DNA of 23,571 nucleotides from an uncultured Clostridium sp. (GCA_900553865.1 USFC01000015.1:1-23571), one strand, 5' to 3'; shown: positions 1-8,017, counted from the stretch's first letter. Numbers and translations are program-made. The notes: generated by a model from the sequence alone, not told the origin.

Positions 1-346
1 CACGCTCTGAATTGACCTTAAAACCTACAGCAATAATCATTTGAAGATTATAATGTATTACATTTCTTGAAATTTTTCTATTTCCCTCATCTTGAACTAT
101 TAAGAAATTCTTAATAGTTGATTTTTCTTCTAATTCCTTATCTTCATATATCTTTTTTATATGTTGATTAATTGCAGATGTTGATACACCATATAATACT
201 GATAACATTTTTTGAGTTAACCAAATATTTTCATCTTCATATCTCAATTCAACTCCATTTTCTCCAGCAGCTGCTACATATGTTAAATACTCAGCAGCAC
301 TTGAACGAATTAATTTATCTGCTTTTTTTCTATTATCATATTTCAT
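1..346 (-). CDS. RhuM-family protein, partial (runs off the window start)
   Basis: The open frame starts at ATG 344-346 and runs off position 1, giving about 115 N-terminal residues. It begins MKYDNRKKADKLIRSSAAEY. A helix-turn-helix-like stretch follows (IWLTQKMLSVLYGVSTSAIN), then HIKKIY, and later NLQMIIAVGFKVNSER. That order matches the RhuM family (named after a Salmonella pathogenicity-island gene), whose members carry a 'WLTQ..A.LFGV....I..HI..I' motif and an 'IIAVGYRVNS.R' motif. Their biochemical role is not established. They are common on genomic islands and near restriction or toxin genes. A GGAGG site at 358-362 lies 11 nt before the ATG, and a sigma-A promoter lies at 532-560. 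The neighbouring ZIP gene is truncated, so this gene probably belongs to inserted DNA. The family call is firm; the function is unknown. Confidence 0.85.
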   Translation of the reverse strand, partial: MKYDNRKKADKLIRSSAAEYLTYVAAAGENGVELRYEDENIWLTQKMLSVLYGVSTSAINQHIKKIYEDKELEEKSTIKNFLIVQDEGNRKISRNVIHYNLQMIIAVGFKVNSER

Positions 347-656
347 TTATTATTTTTCCTCCACAACTTAATACTATATTTATCAATTTTATCTCGTTTT
401 TTAGCTTTTGAATATTTGTATTATAATCATCATCCAATAACTCTTTATTATTATAAGTTATATTAATTATTCTATTTATATCATAATATTTAAAACTTTT
501 CCATAATCTTACAAAATTTATATTTTTCTCAATTTTATATCAAACATTTGTTTTTGTCAATAGTTAAAAATAAATTTCAAAATTTTTTAAACTTTGAAAT
601 TTAAGTATTTCTATTAAATTCAAATTGTTCTATCCCACATACTGTCTACTTTGAAA
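347..656. other. AT-rich intergenic region with promoter, short repeats and a possible ATG-less ORF
   Basis: No confident gene is present. The stretch holds a sigma-A promoter facing rhuM (532-560). The 10-bp word ACTTTGAAAT occurs as a direct repeat at 591-600 and 648-657. An inverted repeat, ATTTCAAA (574-581) with TTTGAAAT (593-600), is also present. On the minus strand a frame is open from about 540 down to a TGA at 336-338, overlapping the rhuM start by 11 bases. It has no ATG; the only plausible start is TTG at 437, giving a 33-residue peptide. It could be a leader peptide, the tail of a broken gene, or chance openness in AT-rich DNA. Confidence 0.5.
532..560 (-). promoter_or_regulatory. 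Sigma-A promoter for the rhuM gene
   Basis: Read on the minus strand, a perfect -35 TTGACA (560-555) is followed after 17 nt by TAAAAT (537-532). Transcription would start near 525 and leave a leader of about 180 nt before the rhuM ATG. Confidence 0.7.
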
Positions 657-1115
657 TCAACCTTCTGGTATATCATGCAGACATATTGCAATCGCTAGTG
701 AATAACCTAATGTTAATGATGCCCCAAAGCCTGAGCCTATTGCTAAACCTTCTGGAAAATTATGAAGTGCTAAACCTATGCTTACTATTATTCCTGTTTT
801 TAACAAATTACTTGCTGTGCTTTTATTTATTCTACTTGTATTAAACTTTTTTTGTACTAATACGTCACATATTATCATTATTATTATTCCTGCAATAATT
901 CCCATAAGTACACTGAAAATGCTTGCTATTTCCATTGCTTCTGGTATTAAATCAAAGCATATTATTGCCAGCATTAGTCCTGAGGCAAACGCTAAAATAA
1001 AACTTAAAAATTTATTTGACTTTCTTTTGAAACATACTCCTATTATTCCTCCTATTGTTGTTCCAAATGTCCCAAAAAATAGACCTATTAATGTTGTTTT
1101 TAATATTTCATTCAC
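657..1115 (-). pseudogene. ZIP-family metal transporter, 3'-truncated
   Basis: This frame encodes the first 152 residues of a ZIP (ZupT-like) divalent metal transporter, a membrane protein for uptake of Zn, Mn or Fe. Hydrophobic helices lie near residues 5-27, 36-56, 66-86 and 106-150. The metal-site helix shows HNFPEGLAIGSG, and the next one reads HDIPEG followed at once by TGA. Complete bacterial ZIP proteins are about 240-270 residues with eight helices and continue well past HDIPEG, so the last third is missing. Initiation is at GTG (1113-1115), with AAGGAGTG 7 nt upstream; the nearby ATGs are out of frame. The break coincides with a copy of ACTTTGAAAT (648-657), which suggests disruption by inserted DNA. 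The product is unlikely to be functional. Confidence 0.85.
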
Positions 1116-1222
1116 ATTAAAACACTCCTTAAATTTAAACTTTTTATTAGTTTATTTTTAAGAAGTGTGATTTATTCGTCTTATTTATATGCCTTTTTTC
1201 TGGATATCTATCTGGTTTTAGT

Positions 1223-1253
1223 AAAGGAAACTGGCGATGTATTACATCGCCAG
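1223..1253 (-). terminator. Rho-independent terminator after the 597-residue membrane protein
   Basis: The stem is a perfect 10-bp inverted repeat, CTGGCGATGT / ACATCGCCAG, around an ATT loop (1231-1253). On the minus strand it is followed by TTTCCTTT. It lies 21 bases past the stop codon at 1274. Confidence 0.75.
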
Positions 1254-1273
1254 ACCTTGTTCTTTATTGCTTT

Positions 1274-3067
1274 CTATTCAATTCCTTCAAGTATTTTTGC
1301 CTTTTCTTCATCTGTTAGGCTATCCCATACTTTTTCGTTTTCTTCTGGTGAAACACTAATTACTTTATTATCTGGATCATTGATAATATTATTTTTCTCC
1401 TTTTCTTTGTCAAATTGTTCTTGTTGTTTTGAAATTTCCTGTGAAAAACCTAAATTATCAAATGATACTATATTTATAACTCCATTTGATTCATTCACAT
1501 AGGAAACCTTAACATTATCTCCTTCTCTTGTAATTGGTAACTCTTCTGATACCATATATGATGCTAAATATAGTTTCTCAGTATCATTATCTAGTACAAA
1601 GTAATAATATGTTTCTCCATTTTCAATATTACTACCTATTCTACTTACAATTCCTTCCTGTGTATAGCCATAAACTTCCGCATCTCCAAAGTCTACTTTA
1701 ACTCCACTATTATTCATCGCATTAATATAACTTCTCTTAGTTTCTGCTATACTATCTCCTACTGCAACAATAGAATAGTCCTCAATGTTCAGCATTGCAT
1801 ATTGTTTAACCAGTCCTTCGTTATCCTTTAAAGTACAGAAGTAAGTAGGAATTCCTGTAATATTCAATGGAATCGGAACAGTTGATTTATAGCCCATATT
1901 TTGGACTTTACCTTCGGCACTACTCATAGCTGCGGCCTCTGTAGCACCCACCATTCTATAGAATTTTGTAGATTTGTCCCTTGTATCTACTAGAATAAAA
2001 CCTACTGTACCGCTATCCTTTCCTACAGAACTCATGCCTGTATAATAATAGCAATCTCCATCATTATAAACCGTAGTCATATGCTCTGTCATGGATAACT
2101 TATCTTGGTCAGAGAAATTGAATACTCCATGGACATATTTTCCATAGTTTTCAATTTGTTTTTTTATAAAGCTCTCTGGTTGAACTATGTCTACCCAATC
2201 TGGCACATCTTTAACTGAATACCAACTACAGTTACCAGTTTCTGGATCACAAATAACTACTCCTGTTGCCTCCGGATTTCTCCATAATGTCGAATTTTTA
2301 TAAGTAGTTACTACCCAATATGGCTTTTCTTCTTCATCTAATTCAAATGAAAATTCGGTAAGTCCAACTGCTCTAAATCCACTTTTTCGGATATGTCTTT
2401 TTAAATCATCTCCAAGGAACGCTGATTGGGAATATTTAATTTTTATTTGCTCTTCATTTAGTTCTTTTACAAGTTTAACATCATTCATGTTTGTAGCACT
2501 TACAATAATATATCCTGGTGTTCCAGATTTATTTGCATTCCATTTCCAAAATGACCTGTGATTTAATGGTGCAACATAAATTAGTTTCCCATTTACCTGT
2601 TGTTTATTAGTAAACTGTCCTACTTCAACCTGAGAACCTAATGCTAGCTCTTCTCCCAACTTCTTATCAGCAAGTTTATCTGCCAAATCAATATCTACAA
2701 TTGGTATTTGAGATGTATCTATTTCAACTATATCTTCTTTAAAAGATTTATAGTCTATCTCTCCAATTTGCCGATACATTTTGCCAGAATTTATTAGTCC
2801 TCCTCCTATAATAACAGCTCCTACAAATAGAATAAGACAAATAGCAGCTGCTCCTATAAAACTTGTTATTGCTCCTGCTACTAGTATTTCGTCCAAGTCA
2901 TCTCTAATCCATATTTGTATTATAATTACAATCATTATTATTCCTATAATGAAAAAAATTGTTCCATCAATATAGGCAAAAGATAATGTTGGTAACCATA
3001 ACTCATATGTTAGCCAATATAAAAAACCTAATACTATTGTTCCAATACCTCTTTCTAATATCTCCAT
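1274..3067 (-). CDS. Membrane-anchored protein of unknown function (597 aa)
   Basis: I do not recognise this protein. The N-terminus carries about three hydrophobic segments (near residues 8-25, 36-53 and 64-91). About 500 mostly hydrophilic residues follow, probably outside the membrane, with many Tyr/Trp-rich strand-like stretches (PYWVVTTYKNSTLW, GIPTYFCTLKDNEGLVKQYA). The latter part faintly resembles the 'conversion to peptide-backbone-readable strand' style of PepSY-like domains, which is only an impression. Start choice: an in-frame ATG at 3080-3082 exists, but the GGAGG at 3076-3080 overlaps it. That site is ideally placed, 8 nt upstream, for the second ATG (3065-3067), so I start there. 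The gene is monocistronic, with its own promoter (3179-3207), a folded leader (3111-3169) and a terminator (1223-1253). It may be an envelope sensor or scaffold, but nothing in the sequence proves it. Confidence 0.8.
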   Translation of the reverse strand: MEILERGIGTIVLGFLYWLTYELWLPTLSFAYIDGTIFFIIGIIMIVIIIQIWIRDDLDEILVAGAITSFIGAAAICLILFVGAVIIGGGLINSGKMYRQIGEIDYKSFKEDIVEIDTSQIPIVDIDLADKLADKKLGEELALGSQVEVGQFTNKQQVNGKLIYVAPLNHRSFWKWNANKSGTPGYIIVSATNMNDVKLVKELNEEQIKIKYSQSAFLGDDLKRHIRKSGFRAVGLTEFSFELDEEEKPYWVVTTYKNSTLWRNPEATGVVICDPETGNCSWYSVKDVPDWVDIVQPESFIKKQIENYGKYVHGVFNFSDQDKLSMTEHMTTVYNDGDCYYYTGMSSVGKDSGTVGFILVDTRDKSTKFYRMVGATEAAAMSSAEGKVQNMGYKSTVPIPLNITGIPTYFCTLKDNEGLVKQYAMLNIEDYSIVAVGDSIAETKRSYINAMNNSGVKVDFGDAEVYGYTQEGIVSRIGSNIENGETYYYFVLDNDTEKLYLASYMVSEELPITREGDNVKVSYVNESNGVINIVSFDNLGFSQEISKQQEQFDKEKEKNNIINDPDNKVISVSPEENEKVWDSLTDEEKAKILEGIE

Positions 3068-3075
3068 ATTGCTTT

Positions 3076-3080
3076 CCTCC
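3076..3080 (-). promoter_or_regulatory. Ribosome binding site that fixes the start at 3067
   Basis: GGAGG on the minus strand lies 8 nt before the ATG at 3065-3067. It overlaps the upstream in-frame ATG (3080-3082), so that upstream codon cannot be the start served by this site. Confidence 0.8.
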
Positions 3081-3110
3081 ATATTGTTTCTAGATATTTT
3101 TAGGTTTTTG

Positions 3111-3169
3111 TTGCAATTAAAGAACTATCCCTCCTTTTTGATAGTTATCAATTTTATATTTTATTGCAA
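3111..3169 (-). promoter_or_regulatory. Structured 5' leader with a GGAGG in a hairpin loop
   Basis: In minus-strand RNA, an outer stem TTGCAAT (3169-3163) / ATTGCAA (3117-3111) encloses an inner hairpin AACTATC (3146-3140) / GATAGTT (3129-3123). The 10-nt loop of that hairpin contains AAAAAGGAGG. The true ribosome binding site is about 50 nt further on. The leader matches no riboswitch class I can recognise. It could be a protein-binding or ribosome-standby structure. Confidence 0.45.
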
Positions 3170-3178
3170 TACGTATAT

Positions 3179-3207
3179 ATTATATCATTGTTTTACATAA
3201 TAGTCAA
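3179..3207 (-). promoter_or_regulatory. Sigma-A promoter for the 597-residue membrane protein
   Basis: Minus-strand TTGACT (3207-3202), a 17-nt spacer and TATAAT (3184-3179) form a near-consensus vegetative promoter. Transcription would start near 3172, just before the folded leader. Confidence 0.8.
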
Positions 3208-3299
3208 AAATTTCAACTTCATTTTTATTTTTTTCTACTGACTTTAATACTTCTAGCATATCTATATTTGTAGTATTTTTAATGTATTGTTTGTTTAAC

Positions 3300-3328
3300 A
3301 AAAAAATCCGCCGTGGCGGATTTTTTAT
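3300..3328. terminator. Bidirectional rho-independent terminator after the DUF4870-like gene
   Basis: TCCGCC and GGCGGA (3307-3320) form a GC-rich hairpin flanked by an A run on the left and a T run on the right. It can therefore end transcripts on either strand. It lies 13-40 nt beyond the minus-strand stop codon at 3341. Confidence 0.85.
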
Positions 3329-3340
3329 TTTTATTTTACT

Positions 3341-3667
3341 TTATTGTTCGTTAATTTTTTTACCAAATATAGACATTGCAAGTTTTCCTACTACTGGTAA
3401 TTCTGGATTTTCTTCCTTGCAAGCTTTTACTATACCTATTACTACTAATACAACATATATTCCATATACTATTGTTGAAAAAAATGGAATATATACAGGT
3501 ATCATTCTGTATATAGCATATATAAGCATATAGCCTATACCTATAACTATTGCTTGAGCTGCATGTATTTTTGTATTTCTTTGGTTATCTTTTATACCAT
3601 ATAATACTATAAGTCCTCCTATCCAAGTAAATACATATGCTAAAACTGATTTGCTTTTTTCACTCAT
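3341..3667 (-). CDS. DUF4870-like small membrane protein (108 aa)
   Basis: This is a 108-residue integral membrane protein with three or four hydrophobic helices (near residues 7-25, 36-58, 62-83). Charged loops carry GIKDNQRNTKIHAAQAI and, near the C-terminus, KACKEENPELPVVGKL. The NxxxxxHAxQA loop and the ending 'NPELPVVGK.A.' are typical of the DUF4870/Tic20-like family in Bacillota. The function of that family is not established. Start at ATG 3665-3667 with AAAGGA about 11 nt upstream. The gene begins 37 nt after prfA ends on the same strand and is followed by a strong terminator. The two are therefore probably co-transcribed, although a functional link is not implied. Confidence 0.75.
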   Translation of the reverse strand: MSEKSKSVLAYVFTWIGGLIVLYGIKDNQRNTKIHAAQAIVIGIGYMLIYAIYRMIPVYIPFFSTIVYGIYVVLVVIGIVKACKEENPELPVVGKLAMSIFGKKINEQ

Positions 3668-3704
3668 CTTACTATTTTTCCTTTCTAAAAAATTGTATAA
3701 TTAA

Positions 3705-4763
3705 TTACTCTTCACCTTTTAGTTTTTCTGCTCTGTCTGCTGCAATTAAATTGTCTATCATTTCATCTAAGTTTCCATTTAAAAAGTCTTCAAATTGATA
3801 TACGTTCATTCCTATTCTGTGGTCTGTTATACGTCCTTGTGGATAGTTGTATGTACGTATTTTTTCACTCCTATCTCCACTACCTACTTGACTTTTTCTT
3901 TCGTTTGCTATTTGACTATCTCTTTTTTGTTTTTCTATTTCATATAGTCTTGAACGAAGTAATCTCATTGCATATTCTCTGTTTTGTACTTGTGAACGCT
4001 CTGTTTGGCATTCTGCAACTATTCCTGTTGGAACGTGAATTAGTCTTACTGCTGAAGATGTTTTGTTTACGTGTTGTCCTCCCGCACCTGAAGCTCTATA
4101 TACTTCCATTTTTATATCTGCAGGGTTTATTTCTATTTCTACATCTGCTACTTCTGGAAGCACTGCTACTGTTGCTGTTGAAGTATGAATTCTTCCACTG
4201 CTTTCTGTGTCTGGCACACGTTGTACACGGTGAACTCCACTTTCGAATTTTAGTCTACTATATGCTCCTTTTCCTGTTATCATGAAAGATATTTCTTTAT
4301 ATCCTCCAAGTTCTGTTGCATTTTCGTTTACTACCTCTAGTTTCCAATGTTTTCTTTCTGCATACATTGTGTACATTCTAAATAGTGTTCCTGCAAATAG
4401 GGCTGCTTCTTCTCCACCAGCTCCTCCACGTATTTCGCATATAACGTTTTTGTCATCGTCTGGGTCTTTTGGTATTAATAGTATTTTTAATTCTTCTTCT
4501 ATTTTTGGCATAGCTTCTTTGTTTGTAAGCATCTCTTCTTCTGCTAAGTCTTTCATTTCTGGGTCGTTCATCATTTCTTTTGCTTCTTCATATGCCTGTT
4601 TTGCTTTTTTGTATTCTCTATATTTTTCAACTATTGGCTCTAATTCTGCGTGTTCTTTCATATATTCGCGCCATTCGTTTGTTCTTGAAATTACTTCTGG
4701 GTCGCTTATTTTTGCTGTTAATTCTTCATAACGCTTTTCTACTGTTTCTAATTTGTCAAACAT
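3705..4763 (-). CDS. prfA: Peptide chain release factor 1
   Basis: RF1 recognises UAA and UAG stop codons in the ribosomal A site and triggers hydrolysis of the peptidyl-tRNA. The 352-residue length is normal for the family. Visible motifs are the tripeptide anticodon region in VQRVPDTESSGRIHTS (PxT at 184-186), which is the RF1 rather than RF2 form, and the catalytic GGQ in GAGGQHVNKTSSAVR (228-230), whose glutamine is the usual methylation target. Start choice: an ATG at 4797-4799 would add 12 residues (MCNLTLIKRRIF) not found in the family. The ATG at 4761-4763 gives the normal MFDKLETVEKRYEEL start and has AAAAGGAG 7 nt before it. It is transcribed from the promoter at 4895-4923, probably together with the small membrane protein downstream. 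No prmC methyltransferase gene is next to it. Confidence 0.98.
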   Translation of the reverse strand: MFDKLETVEKRYEELTAKISDPEVISRTNEWREYMKEHAELEPIVEKYREYKKAKQAYEEAKEMMNDPEMKDLAEEEMLTNKEAMPKIEEELKILLIPKDPDDDKNVICEIRGGAGGEEAALFAGTLFRMYTMYAERKHWKLEVVNENATELGGYKEISFMITGKGAYSRLKFESGVHRVQRVPDTESSGRIHTSTATVAVLPEVADVEIEINPADIKMEVYRASGAGGQHVNKTSSAVRLIHVPTGIVAECQTERSQVQNREYAMRLLRSRLYEIEKQKRDSQIANERKSQVGSGDRSEKIRTYNYPQGRITDHRIGMNVYQFEDFLNGNLDEMIDNLIAADRAEKLKGEE

Positions 4764-4894
4764 AAATATTCTCCTTTTTATTAATGTCAGGTTGCACAAA
4801 ATTTACCATTTTTTCTGCTTAAGCAAGTTTTACTTTTCTTACTTAGTGAATTTCTTTTCAAATGACTTTTGTTTTTCCCTTTTTTTCCTTAAGT

Positions 4895-4923
4895 ATTATA
4901 CTACATTTTTTTACTTTGTTCAA
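4895..4923 (-). promoter_or_regulatory. Sigma-A promoter for prfA
   Basis: Minus-strand TTGAAC (4923-4918), a 17-nt spacer and TATAAT (4900-4895). The leader to the prfA ATG is about 125 nt and includes the short palindrome GCTTAAGC. Confidence 0.75.
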
Positions 4924-4947
4924 TAGGAAAAAGCGCCATTTTTTCTA

Positions 4948-6891
4948 CTACATTTCTACTATATTATATTTTATTTCTTCTTTGTTTAATATTTCTATTT
5001 CTCTATTTGTACATGTAAATATAATTATTTGGTTGTTTTTGTATTCTTTGTTTATATATGTAAGAATATTTTTTAGTCTTTCTTCATCATAATATGCAAA
5101 TGCTTCGTCTAAAATTATTGGCATACTTTCTTCTGAAAGCTCGCTTATTGCACCAAATCTTAATGATAGATATAGTTGCTCTATTGTTCCCACGCTTAAT
5201 TTTTCTGCTGATACATATTCTCCATTTTGCTTTTCTACTATTATTCCCTCTTCGTCATTTATTTTTACTTTTTGGTATTTTCCATTTGATATTTTTTCTA
5301 TGTTTTTAGATAGATTTTCTGTAAATTTTGGAGTAACATTTTCCTTCATTTTTATGTAGGCTGTTTCTAATACTTCTTTTGCTAGTTCTATTGCTTCGTT
5401 TTCGTTTTTTAACATTATTTCTTTTTCGTTTAGTTCTTGTAGTTGTTCTTCCATACTTGCTAGTTTTTCAAGTTTTGGCATTATGCTGTTTTTATCTAAT
5501 TCTAATTTATGCAATGCTAACTTGTTTTTGTTTAGTTCTTCTTGTAAATTTTCTATTTTATATGAAATATTGCTATCTACTTGTATATTGCTTATTTTGT
5601 ATTCGTTTTCTATTTCTTGTAATTTTTCTTGCAGATTTACATTTATTTTTTGCTTTTGATTTTGTATTTCTACTATTTTTTCTTCTTTTGTTTTGTTTAA
5701 CATTTCTATTTGTGCATTTAGTTTTTCTATTTCGTTTTTGCTTAATTCTAGCTGCTTTTCTGCAAGTTTTTTCTGTTCGTTTATCTCTTGTATTTTTTTG
5801 TTTTCTTTTTTGATTTTTATTACTGCCATTATTAATAAGCCTGCCATTACAGCCGCTATGCTAAATGCTATTATTGCTACTATTATTTTTTGCATACAGC
5901 TTATTCCTAAAGCAATTCCTATTATAAATATTAGTAACATTATTATATTTTTTATTTTTGTTTTTTGTTTTTTCCCTGCTTTATTTTCTGCTTTTTTATT
6001 TATGTTGTTTTCTATTTCTTGGTATTCTAGCTCTATTTCTTTTTTTTCACTTTCTAATTTTTGTATTTTTTCTTCGTCTGAATTTATTAAAGTTTGTTGT
6101 ATTTCTAGTTTTTGTTCTTCTATTTTTCTGTTTTCATATAGTCTTTTTATTTGTTTTAATATTTCTAATTCTTGTTCATTTTCCTGAACTTTGCTTTCTA
6201 GTGTATTTTTGTTTTCATCTATTATGTAGCGTTCTTCTTTATAAGTTTCTAGTTCTCCTATTTCGTCTTGTAGTTTAAATTGCTCTTCTTTTACTAGGTT
6301 CATTGGTCTTCCTGTTGTTCTTAATGTTCCTATTTCTTCTACTTGCTTTTTATTTAATTTTTCTAATGCTTTTTTGTAGGAAACGTTGTCTTCCCCTGTT
6401 CCTGCTAGATTTGCTAATTTTTGAACTAATACATTTTGCTCTTGCTTTTCTAATTTTACTTCTGTTTGGCATGCTGCAAATGTAGATAGAAATGTATTTT
6501 CTTCTATTTTGGTTTGCTCTGTAAAGAATTTGCTTCCAGCTACTTTGTCTATTGTATATTCTTTTGAAATGTCTTCCCCTTCTTCATTGTATATTTTAGG
6601 ATTTTTTTTGTTAAAATCTCTAAATACTTCATACTTTTTTCCATCATCTAATTTGTAAGTTATTTTACCTGAAAATTCTTCATTGTTCCAAGGCTTGTAC
6701 CTATCATAGTCTGAAAATTCTTTTCCTCTTTTATTTTTAGATATTCCATAAAACATATCCACAATAAATTTAAGAAATGTGGATTTTCCACTTTCGTTTT
6801 TTCCTTTTATGATGTTTATATTTTCTCCTAATTCTATTTGTTTATTTTCTAAGTTTCCAAAAGCATTTATTTGTACTTTTTCTATTTTCAA
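4948..6891 (-). CDS. yhaN: YhaN/SbcC-like SMC-type ATPase with a transmembrane hairpin in its coiled coil
   Basis: This is a RecN/SMC/Rad50-type ATPase, the probable partner of the nuclease encoded immediately upstream. Walker A GKNESGKST lies at residues 30-38, the ABC signature LSVGTIEQ at 565-572 and Walker B PIILDEAF at 591-598. Between the two ATPase halves runs a long Glu/Lys-rich coiled coil (about 205-520). It is interrupted by two hydrophobic helices (314-332 and 335-360), which indicates membrane attachment. The Q-loop region and the FLSTFAACQTEVK stretch resemble the Bacillus YhaN AAA domain. At 647 residues it is shorter than B. subtilis YhaN (about 960) or SbcC (about 1,000), mostly through a shorter coil. 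The start is TTG (6889-6891) with AGAGGTG 5 nt upstream. It begins 16 nt after the yhaO stop, so the pair is an operon. The role in DNA end processing or repair comes from the family. Confidence 0.88.
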   Translation of the reverse strand: MKIEKVQINAFGNLENKQIELGENINIIKGKNESGKSTFLKFIVDMFYGISKNKRGKEFSDYDRYKPWNNEEFSGKITYKLDDGKKYEVFRDFNKKNPKIYNEEGEDISKEYTIDKVAGSKFFTEQTKIEENTFLSTFAACQTEVKLEKQEQNVLVQKLANLAGTGEDNVSYKKALEKLNKKQVEEIGTLRTTGRPMNLVKEEQFKLQDEIGELETYKEERYIIDENKNTLESKVQENEQELEILKQIKRLYENRKIEEQKLEIQQTLINSDEEKIQKLESEKKEIELEYQEIENNINKKAENKAGKKQKTKIKNIIMLLIFIIGIALGISCMQKIIVAIIAFSIAAVMAGLLIMAVIKIKKENKKIQEINEQKKLAEKQLELSKNEIEKLNAQIEMLNKTKEEKIVEIQNQKQKINVNLQEKLQEIENEYKISNIQVDSNISYKIENLQEELNKNKLALHKLELDKNSIMPKLEKLASMEEQLQELNEKEIMLKNENEAIELAKEVLETAYIKMKENVTPKFTENLSKNIEKISNGKYQKVKINDEEGIIVEKQNGEYVSAEKLSVGTIEQLYLSLRFGAISELSEESMPIILDEAFAYYDEERLKNILTYINKEYKNNQIIIFTCTNREIEILNKEEIKYNIVEM

Positions 6892-6906
6892 AATATCACC
6901 TCTTGT

Positions 6907-7977
6907 TTATGATAAAGAGTTCATTCCTATTTCTATGGCTTTTTCTATCGTTTCTTTATCTATATTTTCATTTTTTAATTTTTCTAACATTTCTTTAGCA
7001 AATATTCCTTTTAATGTGCTATCGTTTGCTATTTCTTCTAAATTATAGCTTATTTTTGTTTTGTCTTTTATTTTTATTATGTTTTCGGTTTCTATTAATT
7101 TATATAATTTATATACGTTTATTTCAAAGTTTCTGTTTCCTGTTAATATTATTTTATACAAATTGTTTGGCTCTAACTCTATTTCGTTTATTTTTTCTGC
7201 TAGTTCTTCTATTGTTTGTATTTCACTAATGTTTACTTCTTGCTCCTTGAATTCTTTTTCGTCTAATGCAACAAATTCTAAATTAAGTTTTCCTTTTTCT
7301 AGGTTTCCTACTACCATTCCATGTTTTCCAAGCTCATCAAACCCAAGTGATATTGTTGATCCTGGGTATATTATATTCGTTTTTTCTTCTATGTTTGTTT
7401 TATGAATATGGCCTGTTGCAACATAGTCAAAGCCTATTTCTTGTAATTTTTTTGATGACAAATTGTTGTATGGTTTTTCTATTGTTGCACTTCCATCTAA
7501 GTTGCAATGTGTTAATAATATATTTATTTTTTCTTTTGTTTCTATGGTTATATTTTCTATGTTTGAATCGTAACAATAGAAGTCTTCAAATCCATATCCA
7601 TATAAAATAAAATCTTCGTTTTCCACTTTTTCTACTTTTGCTGTGAATATTTTTACGTTTTCATTCCAATTATATTTGGCATAATATGAGTTTTTTAAGT
7701 ATGGGTCATGGTTTCCTGGTGCTATGTATATTTTGGTATTTGGTATTTGCTTGAATAAATTGTTTATGAATTCTATTGTGCTTTCTCTTATGTATTCGTT
7801 ATCGTATAAATCTCCTGCTATTAATAGGTATGGTATTTCATTTTCTTTTATATATTCTATCATTTTTTTGAATGCTTTTCTTTGCTCTAATCTTCGTGTT
7901 TCACCTAAATCTCTTCTGTCGCTAAGCATTCTGAATGGCGTATCAAAGTGCATATCTGCTATATGTACAAATTTCAT
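6907..7977 (-). CDS. yhaO: YhaO/SbcD-like metallophosphoesterase (DNA exonuclease family)
   Basis: This is a 356-residue calcineurin-like phosphoesterase of the Mre11/SbcD/YhaO group, which cleaves DNA ends with two metal ions. The metal-site motifs are DMHFD (8-12), GDLYD (55-59), GNHD (88-91), the THCN histidine (about 157) and GHIH (189-192), all intact. The C-terminal third is a capping domain rich in Glu/Lys. Start choice: a longer frame reaches back to 8046 and contains an ATG at 7987-7989. However, the GGAGG at 7983-7987 lies inside that region and serves the ATG at 7975-7977 with a 5-nt spacing. Proteins of this family start at MKFVHIADMH. The longer version would also begin inside the promoter. 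Transcribed with yhaN from 8018-8046. Confidence 0.9.
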   Translation of the reverse strand: MKFVHIADMHFDTPFRMLSDRRDLGETRRLEQRKAFKKMIEYIKENEIPYLLIAGDLYDNEYIRESTIEFINNLFKQIPNTKIYIAPGNHDPYLKNSYYAKYNWNENVKIFTAKVEKVENEDFILYGYGFEDFYCYDSNIENITIETKEKINILLTHCNLDGSATIEKPYNNLSSKKLQEIGFDYVATGHIHKTNIEEKTNIIYPGSTISLGFDELGKHGMVVGNLEKGKLNLEFVALDEKEFKEQEVNISEIQTIEELAEKINEIELEPNNLYKIILTGNRNFEINVYKLYKLIETENIIKIKDKTKISYNLEEIANDSTLKGIFAKEMLEKLKNENIDKETIEKAIEIGMNSLS

Positions 7978-8017
7978 TTTTACCTCCATTTTTGCTTTTT
8001 CCAAATTTTCTTGCTTT

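Noticed and set aside
778..1161. Plus-strand open frame of 127 codons opposite the ZIP gene
   Set aside because: It is antisense to a clear membrane-protein gene. Its hydrophobic, Ile-rich translation is what the complement of such a gene gives, and it has no ribosome binding site.
3111..3169. Known riboswitch in the leader of the 597-residue protein
   Set aside because: No match by eye to the conserved cores of SAM, T-box, purine, glycine, c-di-GMP, preQ1 or TPP classes.
5379..6278. Several long plus-strand frames rich in Leu, Phe and Ile opposite yhaN
   Set aside because: These are shadows of the Lys/Glu-rich coiled-coil coding sequence read in reverse; similar ones lie opposite prfA, yhaO, dnaJ, ddl and the aminopeptidase.
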